Part shown: positions 1 to 4,462 of the stretch, piece after piece
Layout: each line of letters starts with the position of its first letter
Position numbering within the stretch: position 1 is the stretch's first letter
Source: Kocuria sp.
GTDB taxonomy: Bacteria > Actinomycetota > Actinomycetes > Actinomycetales > Micrococcaceae
Length of the DNA stretch: 6,931 bases
Reading direction: 5' to 3'
NCBI GenBank assembly: GCA_030453435.1
Contig: JAKDKI010000122.1
Coordinates: 1 to 6,931, forward strand
Notes under the pieces: model-generated
The model's database searches: none
The model's input: the letters and a program-made list of their open reading frames with translations, nothing else
Told to the model about the DNA's origin: nothing
Made by a program: the position numbers and the translations under genes

Positions 1-1
1 C

Positions 2-121
2 GATGACGACGACTCACCCCTGCGGCCCACCGATTATGCGGAGCGGGCACGCCAGCGCGACCGTAACGACCGCCCCAGCTACTACGATTCGGATTGGATC
101 AGACGCGGCCCCCGCGACTGA
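2..121 (+). CDS. C-terminal fragment of an unidentified charged protein
   Basis: The window opens inside a reading frame that gives 39 residues and a TGA stop at 119-121. The tail begins with four Asp and is rich in Arg, Asp, Tyr and Pro (for example DYAERARQRDRNDRPSYYDS), ending in WIRRGPRD. This looks like a hydrophilic C-terminal tail such as a cytoplasmic extension, not random translation. The start lies outside the window, so the family cannot be named. The stop is 66 bases before the MarR-type regulator on the same strand, so the two could be co-transcribed, although no terminator was seen between them. It is supported only by the open frame to the edge and the coherent composition. Confidence 0.5.
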   Translation, partial: DDDDSPLRPTDYAERARQRDRNDRPSYYDSDWIRRGPRD

Positions 122-156
122 GAAGCGCTACTTTTTCACACGCACCGGAACCGGCA

Positions 157-180
157 AGAACTCCCAGAACAGAAAGTTCT
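157..180. promoter_or_regulatory. Possible autoregulatory dyad upstream of the MarR gene
   Basis: AGAACT (157-162), AGAAC (166-170) and the inverted arm AGTTCT (175-180) lie just before the start codon at 188. AGAAC and GTTCT form a 5-bp dyad around AGAAA. MarR proteins commonly bind a dyad overlapping their own promoter or start, which is the reason for the suggestion. Short arms like these can arise by chance, and no clear -35/-10 pair was seen. Confidence 0.25.
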
Positions 181-187
181 CCAGATC

Positions 188-673
188 ATGCAGACGCCCT
201 CCTCCGCGAATTCCGTGCCCTGGCTCTCAGAGCACGAGGACGCCGCTTGGCGCAGTTTCCTGGCGCTGTCGCGAGGCATGGAGCGCGCCATCGACCGGCA
301 GCTCCAACGCGACAGCGAACTGTCCAGTTCCGAGTACCACGTACTGGTCCCCCTCTCCGAGTCGAAGGACGGCAGCATGGCGTCCCGCGAATTGCTGCGA
401 CACCTGGACTGGGAACGCTCCCGCCTGTCACACATGCTGTCCCGCATGGAGAAGCGCGGCATGGTCTGCCGCAGGCCGAGCACTCAGGACGCCCGCGGAC
501 TCATCGTGGAAATCACCGATCACGGCCGCCAAGTCATCAATGCAGCGGCCCCCTGGCACCTGGCCATGGTGCGCGAGGCTTTCATGGATCAGCTAAGCAG
601 CGACGAACTGAAGACTCTGGTGTCTGTGGCGGGCCGAGTGATCCCGCAGCTAGAGAAAATGAACCTCGTCTAA
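188..673 (+). CDS. MarR-family transcriptional regulator
   Basis: This is a 161-residue protein of normal MarR length (about 140-170). It would act in the cytoplasm as a dimeric winged-helix DNA-binding protein, usually a repressor released by small phenolic or aromatic ligands. The N-terminal helix (about 15-40) and C-terminal helix (about 120-158) would form the dimer interface. The winged helix spans about 45-115: SSSEYHVLVPLSES leads into MASRELLRHL, then the likely recognition helix WERSRLSHMLSRMEKRGMV (75-93), and the wing with the family pattern DARGLIVEITDHG (101-113). The ATG at 188 has only a weak purine-rich upstream stretch (AGAAAG, 171-176), so the start is moderately sure. It faces catA tail to tail across about 480 bases. 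A role in controlling ben/cat is suggested by position only; the ligand and target are unknown. Confidence 0.85.
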   Translation: MQTPSSANSVPWLSEHEDAAWRSFLALSRGMERAIDRQLQRDSELSSSEYHVLVPLSESKDGSMASRELLRHLDWERSRLSHMLSRMEKRGMVCRRPSTQDARGLIVEITDHGRQVINAAAPWHLAMVREAFMDQLSSDELKTLVSVAGRVIPQLEKMNLV

Positions 674-737
674 CAGCCCTGACAGCAACCCGCGAACATT
701 CCGATGGGCGCTCGAGGAGTGGGGCGAATACACCCTT

Positions 738-877
738 AAACAGGGGACGGGTCCTGTCGCTTGGGGGAATCGACAGGACCCGTCGGACATCCCGATCGGG
801 GGAGATACGGGACGCCGGCCAATCGGGGGAACTTCCGGGCGCACTTGGGGGGATACACCCGGGCCTCTTCGACTGAC
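738..877 (-). ncRNA. Candidate small RNA with C-rich loops, 6C-RNA-like
   Basis: Read on the - strand, three stem-loops follow one another. Stem A pairs 862-855 with 842-835 (8 bp, two G-U) around the loop AUCCCCCCAAGU. Stem C pairs 816-808 with 794-786 (9 bp, two G-U) around UAUCUCCCCCGAU. Stem D pairs 784-771 with 759-746 (14 perfect bp) around AUUCCCCCAAG. The linker between A and C (834-817) carries another C5 run. On the + strand the four G-U positions become C-A mismatches, so the fold favours a - strand RNA. The actinobacterial 6C RNA has two hairpins whose loops hold at least six cytosines. In mycobacteria this RNA (B11) is known to pair with G-rich mRNA segments through its loops. 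Here there are three C-loop hairpins plus a C-rich linker, so it may be a variant or a separate RNA. The 5' end is estimated from a promoter-like sequence. The 3' end is guessed at UGUUU (742-738) after stem D. Membership of the 6C family is inference. Confidence 0.5.
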
Positions 878-883
878 ATCGTC

Positions 884-913
884 ACTGTACGCATCAATTA
901 CATCCAGATGCAA
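884..913 (-). promoter_or_regulatory. Candidate promoter of the C-rich-loop RNA
   Basis: On the - strand TTGCAT (913-908) and TACAGT (889-884) are separated by 18 bases. TACAGT fits the TAnnnT pattern of actinobacterial -10 elements, and TTG matches the start of the -35 consensus. Transcription would start near 877-879, about 15 bases before the first C-loop hairpin. The match is moderate, and the main support is the placement. Confidence 0.35.
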
Positions 914-917
914 GTAA
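898..917. promoter_or_regulatory. Operator-like imperfect dyad TTAC-N12-GTAA
   Basis: TTACATCCAGATGCAAGTAA matches its own reverse complement at 14 of 20 positions, with the symmetric core TTACnTnCAnnTGnAnGTAA. It covers the proposed -35 element of the C-rich-loop RNA. A shorter TTAC/GTAA dyad lies at the catA promoter (2163-2176), so the same class of regulator could touch both. The binding protein is unknown. Confidence 0.3.
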
Positions 918-1068
918 CAAGCACGGTGATTCTCATGACTTCACATTATGACTACTCAATAGTAGGAAATCCTGACACGAAGTCCCAATTGTTCCAGTAA
1001 TCGTGGGCGACTCGCCGTGTTGGCTGATCCCAGGTCTCAACCCGCCCACGACACACCGCGGTAGGAAC
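918..1068. other. Intergenic stretch without a convincing gene
   Basis: This part is more AT-rich than its surroundings and has no open frame with convincing coding character. It holds a small dyad CTACT-caat-AGTAG (952-965) and a 9-bp inverted repeat TCGTGGGCG (1001-1009) / CGCCCACGA (1043-1051) around 33 bases. Neither forms a tRNA or another RNA that I recognise. Confidence 0.4.
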
Positions 1069-1072
1069 AGAG

Positions 1073-1108
1073 AAAAGCACCCCGATTCCAGAGAATCGGG
1101 GTGCTTTT
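1073..1108 (-). terminator. Rho-independent terminator of catA, possibly bidirectional
   Basis: A perfect 16-bp stem (AAAAGCACCCCGATTC at 1073-1088 with its complement at 1093-1108) closes on a 4-base loop. On the - strand the stem ends in TTTT followed by CTCT. It lies 44 bases past the catA stop. The A-run on one side and T-run on the other mean it could also stop + strand transcription arriving from the MarR side. Confidence 0.9.
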
Positions 1109-1152
1109 GAAGACTCAGCGATCACGCATGATCGCTACAGGCCGAGAGCTAC

Positions 1153-2022
1153 TTACTTGCTCTCATTTTCCTTGGCCAGCACATAGTTGTACTCGACCTG
1201 GTTGCCCTGACCGTCCTGGCGCCCCTTCACGTCCAGCATCAGCTCGGGCTTCACTGCCGAAGCAATGTCATCCTCATTGTGCGGGTCGCCCGGGAAGTAG
1301 AGCTGCTGGGTAACCAGCTGGTAACCGGGAGCGGAGACCTTGATGTGGATGTGGGCCGGACGCCATGCGTGCCAACCGGCTGCGCCGATCAACTGGCCGC
1401 AAGCGCCGTCGGTCGGGATCTGGTAGGGCGCCGGCTGCATGGTGTTGATCTCGAAGTGGCCGTTTTCGTCTGCCTTGACGGTGCCGCGGAAGAGCCACTC
1501 GGGCAGGCCAGGAGCGTACTGGGAGTAGAAACCGGCAGCGTCTGCGTGCCAGATCTCAACCTGTGCGTCATTGATGGGGTTGCCCTCGGTGTCGGTGAAG
1601 TTGCCGTGGAAGAGCAGCGGGGTGCCCTCTTCGCCTTCGCGCATTTCCAAAGTTGCCGGAGTGGACATCTCGGGAGCGTTGGGGACGTAGTAGGGGCCCT
1701 CAATGGTGCCGACACTGCCGGGACGTTCCTTGGAGTTGACGTCCTCCACGGTGTGCTCGAGCCACACGTCGAGGAACAGAGGCCACTCGCCGTCGGTGCC
1801 GACCTTGATCAGCCACGCCTTGAGTGCGTTGTACTCCTCGTAGGTGACCTCGTGCTTGACCACGATGTCGTTGGCGGCCTGGATCAGCTCACCTGCGAGC
1901 TGGGAGACACGCTCCTTGGGAACATCGAGCTTGGCCAGCTTGCCGGACTGGGTGAAACGCTCAGTGGCGAGCGAGCCGGCCTCGACTGCGGTGCCTTCGT
2001 TTTCCTTGCGGGTTTCAGTCAT
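1153..2022 (-). CDS. catA: Catechol 1,2-dioxygenase (intradiol)
   Basis: This 289-residue enzyme opens catechol between its two hydroxyls to give cis,cis-muconate, the first step of the ortho (beta-ketoadipate) branch, in the cytoplasm with non-haem Fe(III). The N-terminal helical dimerisation region (about 20-105) is followed by the beta-sandwich catalytic domain. The four iron ligands can be seen: Tyr112 in GPYYVPNAP, Tyr166 in GFYSQYA, and His224 and His226 in RPAHIHIKV. Arg221 of the active site is also present. The length fits the family (about 280-310). The ATG at 2022 was chosen because GGAGGT (2032-2027) lies 4 bases ahead. The frame stays open upstream to 2121, but that extension has no family character. 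It is transcribed away from benA. The terminator shortly after its stop suggests it is not followed by catB or catC here. Chlorocatechol dioxygenase is less likely beside a complete benABCD. Confidence 0.96.
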   Translation of the reverse strand: MTETRKENEGTAVEAGSLATERFTQSGKLAKLDVPKERVSQLAGELIQAANDIVVKHEVTYEEYNALKAWLIKVGTDGEWPLFLDVWLEHTVEDVNSKERPGSVGTIEGPYYVPNAPEMSTPATLEMREGEEGTPLLFHGNFTDTEGNPINDAQVEIWHADAAGFYSQYAPGLPEWLFRGTVKADENGHFEINTMQPAPYQIPTDGACGQLIGAAGWHAWRPAHIHIKVSAPGYQLVTQQLYFPGDPHNEDDIASAVKPELMLDVKGRQDGQGNQVEYNYVLAKENESK

Positions 2023-2139
2023 GGTGACCTCCACTTTCTCATCATTGAAAAGCTGTACGCCCCGGGGGTGATGTGCGAGTCCACCGGTAGCAAGAGCGTG
2101 CAAACCTGTGGTGAGTGACACACCGTGACGCTTGTCTCA

Positions 2140-2168
2140 AGCTTACGAACCGAATCCATATCTTACAA
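2140..2168 (-). promoter_or_regulatory. Candidate catA promoter
   Basis: On the - strand TTGTAA (2168-2163) and TAAGCT (2145-2140) are 17 bases apart. The -35 matches TTGACA at 4 of 6 positions and the -10 fits TAnnnT. The leader to the catA ATG would be about 110 bases. The -35 lies inside the dyad at 2163-2176, which would suit control by a bound regulator. Confidence 0.35.
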
Positions 2169-2198
2169 ATATGTAATCAGGGCTTATTGATTATGTAA
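2163..2198. promoter_or_regulatory. TTACAAATATGTAA dyad and TATGTAA direct repeat
   Basis: TTACAAATATGTAA (2163-2176) is a dyad matching its reverse complement at 12 of 14 positions. Its right arm TATGTAA (2170-2176) recurs at 2192-2198, exactly 22 bases later, which is two helical turns. These sites sit in the AT-rich centre of the divergent catA/benA region, where a shared regulator would be expected to bind. The regulator is not identified. Confidence 0.4.
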
Positions 2199-2219
2199 GA
2201 CGATCAGACACCCCCTTAC

Positions 2220-2247
2220 CTCACCCTAGGGTTTACCCTGATGTGAG
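2220..2247. promoter_or_regulatory. 28-bp operator-like dyad in the benA upstream region
   Basis: CTCAC (2220-2224) pairs with GTGAG (2243-2247), and AGGGT (2228-2232) with ACCCT (2235-2239), all around one centre between 2233 and 2234. Ten of 14 half-site positions are symmetric. It lies about 130 bases ahead of the benA start. No convincing -35/-10 pair was found nearby, which fits an activator-dependent promoter. IclR, AraC/XylS and LuxR-type regulators are known for ben/cat genes in actinobacteria, but the sequence does not say which acts here. Confidence 0.45.
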
Positions 2248-2281
2248 TGGGGTCACTAGAGGGAAGAATGAGACATACGCA

Positions 2282-2303
2282 ACCTGTGGTTCACCTGCGG
2301 GTT
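2282..2303 (+). repeat. Tandem ACCTGYGG repeats in the benA leader
   Basis: ACCTGTGGTTC (2282-2292) is followed directly by ACCTGCGGGTT (2293-2303), an 11-base period or about one helical turn. A third copy, ACCTGTGG, lies at 2104-2111 on the catA side. In-phase copies on both sides of the divergent region could be regulator half-sites, but the motif is short. Confidence 0.35.
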
Positions 2304-2334
2304 TTAAGCAGTACCGCCCGCACCACAAGATGCG

Positions 2335-2355
2335 CCGGGTCCACCCGGTGCACCG
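2335..2355 (+). promoter_or_regulatory. GC-rich dyads just before the benA ribosome binding site
   Basis: CCGGGT-CC-ACCCGG (2335-2348) overlaps the perfect palindrome CGGTGCACCG (2346-2355). Both end shortly before AAGGAG (2362-2367). They could be a protein site or structure in the leader near the ribosome binding site. The two-base loop is too tight for a good hairpin without opening some pairs. Confidence 0.25.
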
Positions 2356-2374
2356 AAGTCCAAGGAGTTACGTC

Positions 2375-3742
2375 ATGACCGAAACCCTCAGCCACCTTCA
2401 CCAAGTACTCGAAAACGCGCTCGTCGACGACCGCGAACAGGGCATCATCCGGGCCAACCGTGAGATCTTCACCGACCCGGAGATCTTCGAACTCGAGATC
2501 AAGCACATCTTCGAAGGCAACTGGGTGTACCTCGCTCACGAGTCCCAGATCCCCAACGTGGGCGATTACTTCACGACCTACATCGGTCGCCAGCCCATCG
2601 TGATTACTCGCGACAAGGAAGAGAAGCTCAACGCTCTCATCAACGCATGTGCACACCGCGGTGCCATGCTGTGCCGTCGCAAGACCGACAACCGCACCAC
2701 CTTCACCTGCCCGTTCCACGGCTGGACCTTCCGTAACACCGGCGAACTGCTCAAGGTCAAGGACTCGCGCAACGCGGGCTACCCGGAGAACTTCAACAAG
2801 GAAGGCTCCCACGACCTCACCAAGGTTGCTCGCTTCGAGAACTACAAGGGCTTCCTGTTCGGTTCGCTCAACCCCGACGTCCTGCCGCTGGAGGAGCACC
2901 TGGGTGACGCCACCAAGGTGATCGACTCCATCGTCGACCAGTCCCCCGAGGGCCTGGAGGTGCTGCGCGGTTCGTCCACGTACACCTACGACGGCAACTG
3001 GAAGGTCCAGATGGAGAACGGCGCTGACGGCTACCACGTCACCGCCACCCACTGGAACTACGCCGCAACCACCTCGCGTCGTACCGCCGGTGACTCCACC
3101 AACACCACCAAGGCCATGGACGCCGGCAAGTGGGGCAAGGCCAAGGGCGGCTTCTACTCCTTCGAGCACGGCCACCTGCTGCTCTGGCAAGAGTGGGGCA
3201 ACCCGCAGGACCGCCCGTTGTGGGACCGCCGCGACGAGCTCGTTGAGAAGTACGGCGAAGAGATGGCCAACTTCATGATCAACATCTCCCGCAACCTGTG
3301 CCTGTACCCGAACGTGTACCTGATGGACCAGTTCTCCTCGCAGATCCGCCACGTGCGTCCCATCAGCGTGGACAAGACCGAGGTCACCATCTACTGCATC
3401 GCCCCCAAGGGTGAGTCGGACAAGGCCCGCGCGCACCGCATCCGCCAGTACGAAGACTTCTTCAACGCGACCGGCATGGCCACTCCGGATGACCTCGAGG
3501 AGTTCCGCTCCTGCCAGAAGACCTACCTGGCCTCGGCCGCTCCCTGGAACGACATGACTCGCGGCGTTGCCCACGAGATCTCCGGTCCGGACGAGCAGGC
3601 TTCGGCACTGGGCATGGACAGCGTGATCGCCTCCGGTGTTCGCACCGAGGACGAGGGCCTGTACCCCGTGCAGCACGGTTACTGGAAGCAGGTCATGGAA
3701 AAGGCTGCGGAAGAGCAGGACAACGATCCGGCTTCTGCCTGA
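2375..3742 (+). CDS. benA: Benzoate 1,2-dioxygenase, large (alpha) oxygenase subunit
   Basis: The 455-residue catalytic subunit dihydroxylates benzoate to 1,2-dihydroxycyclohexa-3,5-diene-1-carboxylate, with BenB as partner subunit and electrons from BenC. The Rieske [2Fe-2S] site is CAHRGAMLC with Cys92 and His94, and TCPFHGW with Cys112 and His115. The mononuclear iron site shows in [13 protein letters not shown]: His221 and His226, with Asp218 as the usual bridge between the two centres. Asp372 or Asp373 in TPDDLEEF is the probable third ligand. The length is that of BenA (about 450-460). The ATG at 2375 was chosen because AAGGAG lies 7 bases ahead. A GTG at 2243 is in frame but adds a poorly coding 44 residues. 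Toluate (XylX) or anthranilate (AntA) oxygenases are close relatives. The downstream diol dehydrogenase argues against anthranilate, and catA fits benzoate. Confidence 0.95.
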   Translation: MTETLSHLHQVLENALVDDREQGIIRANREIFTDPEIFELEIKHIFEGNWVYLAHESQIPNVGDYFTTYIGRQPIVITRDKEEKLNALINACAHRGAMLCRRKTDNRTTFTCPFHGWTFRNTGELLKVKDSRNAGYPENFNKEGSHDLTKVARFENYKGFLFGSLNPDVLPLEEHLGDATKVIDSIVDQSPEGLEVLRGSSTYTYDGNWKVQMENGADGYHVTATHWNYAATTSRRTAGDSTNTTKAMDAGKWGKAKGGFYSFEHGHLLLWQEWGNPQDRPLWDRRDELVEKYGEEMANFMINISRNLCLYPNVYLMDQFSSQIRHVRPISVDKTEVTIYCIAPKGESDKARAHRIRQYEDFFNATGMATPDDLEEFRSCQKTYLASAAPWNDMTRGVAHEISGPDEQASALGMDSVIASGVRTEDEGLYPVQHGYWKQVMEKAAEEQDNDPASA

Positions 3743-3786
3743 TCCACGCCCGGCCATTCCCTGACACGACGAAAGATTGCGAGACC

Positions 3787-4302
3787 ATGACTGAAACGTT
3801 GACCGAAGAACGCACATCCACCATCGAAAAGGTGCGGGCTTTCCTGTACCGCGAGGCTCGTCTGCTGGACGACCGCGACTTCGATGCCTGGATCGAGTGC
3901 TACGACCCGAGCGCCTCCTATTGGATGCCCGCTTGGGATGACAACGGCGAGCTCACCGAGGATCCGCAGCGCGAGATCTCCCTGATCTACTACGACAACC
4001 GCGGTGGCATCGAGGACCGCGTGTTCCGCATCAAGACGGACCGTTCCTCGGCCACGTCCCTGCCGGAACCGCGCACCGGTCACAACATCACGGATGTCGA
4101 GATCCTGGAGCAGAACGGTGACGAGGTGAAGGTCCGGTTCAACTGGTTCAACCTTTACTTCCGTTACAACGTGACCGAGACCTACTTCGGTTACAGCCTG
4201 TACACGATCAACATGGCTGGCGAACAGCCCAAGATCATGGACAAGAAGGTTGTCCTGAAGAACGACTACATTCACCACGTAGTCGACATCTACATGATCT
4301 GA
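3787..4302 (+). CDS. benB: Benzoate 1,2-dioxygenase, small (beta) oxygenase subunit
   Basis: This is a 171-residue protein of the ring-hydroxylating dioxygenase beta-subunit family, with an NTF2/SnoaL-like fold. It has no catalytic metal of its own and supports the BenA hexamer. Family features seen are the helix YREARLLDDRDFDAW (21-35) followed by a Tyr-rich strand, the stretch SLIYYDNRGGIEDRVFRI (65-82), and a C-terminal beta region ending in HHVVDIYMI. The length is normal (about 160-170). It begins 44 bases after benA. Its ribosome binding site is weak (GAAAG at 3771-3775), so its translation may depend on that of benA. The first five residues MTETL are identical to those of BenA. Confidence 0.94.
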   Translation: MTETLTEERTSTIEKVRAFLYREARLLDDRDFDAWIECYDPSASYWMPAWDDNGELTEDPQREISLIYYDNRGGIEDRVFRIKTDRSSATSLPEPRTGHNITDVEILEQNGDEVKVRFNWFNLYFRYNVTETYFGYSLYTINMAGEQPKIMDKKVVLKNDYIHHVVDIYMI

Positions 4303-4317
4303 GTCCACTCGCTGTGA

Positions 4318-4372
4318 CGGACGGTCCGGTGCCCGGCCCCCGCCTCAGGGGTCCGGGCACCGGTGCTGTCCG
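4318..4372 (+). promoter_or_regulatory. Strong hairpin between benB and benC
   Basis: A perfect 11-bp stem pairs CCGGTGCCCGG (4326-4336) with CCGGGCACCGG (4353-4363). After one mismatch four more G-C pairs (4338-4341 with 4348-4351) close on a 6-base loop. A lower 5-bp stem CGGAC (4318-4322) / GTCCG (4368-4372) extends it across a small internal loop. No T-run follows (TACCGATTGG), so it is not a classical terminator. It may attenuate transcription, block exonucleases or mark a processing point, and so set the ratio of BenAB to BenCD. Confidence 0.6.
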
Positions 4373-4462
4373 TACCGATTGGCCCATTCACACATCACAG
4401 CTATTGCGGTGAACGCACCCGTCCCATGACCACGGCTCACCGCTAGTAGGAGAAGATCACCC

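Noticed and set aside
94..876. A 260-codon + strand frame across marR and the following intergenic part
   Set aside because: It overlaps the clear MarR gene in another frame, is Arg/Pro/Gly-rich, and runs through the hairpin array.
650..913. An 87-codon - strand frame across the C-rich-loop region
   Set aside because: It overlaps the end of marR and its Pro/Arg-rich translation comes from the C-runs; the paired RNA structure explains the sequence better.
1001..1051. A possible tRNA or structured RNA from the 9-bp inverted repeat
   Set aside because: No D, anticodon or T arms and no conserved tRNA bases are seen; it is a single inverted repeat with a long loop.
2023..2121. A 33-residue N-terminal extension of CatA
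   Set aside because: The ATG at 2022 has a near-consensus GGAGGT ahead and gives the normal family length.
2243..2374. A 44-residue N-terminal extension of BenA from GTG
   Set aside because: AAGGAG sits at good distance from the ATG at 2375, BenA proteins start there, and the extension covers operator-like sequence.
2291..3817. A 508-codon open frame on the - strand opposite benA
   Set aside because: It is a shadow of benA caused by third-position G/C bias; its translation is Val/Gly/Leu-rich without domain motifs.
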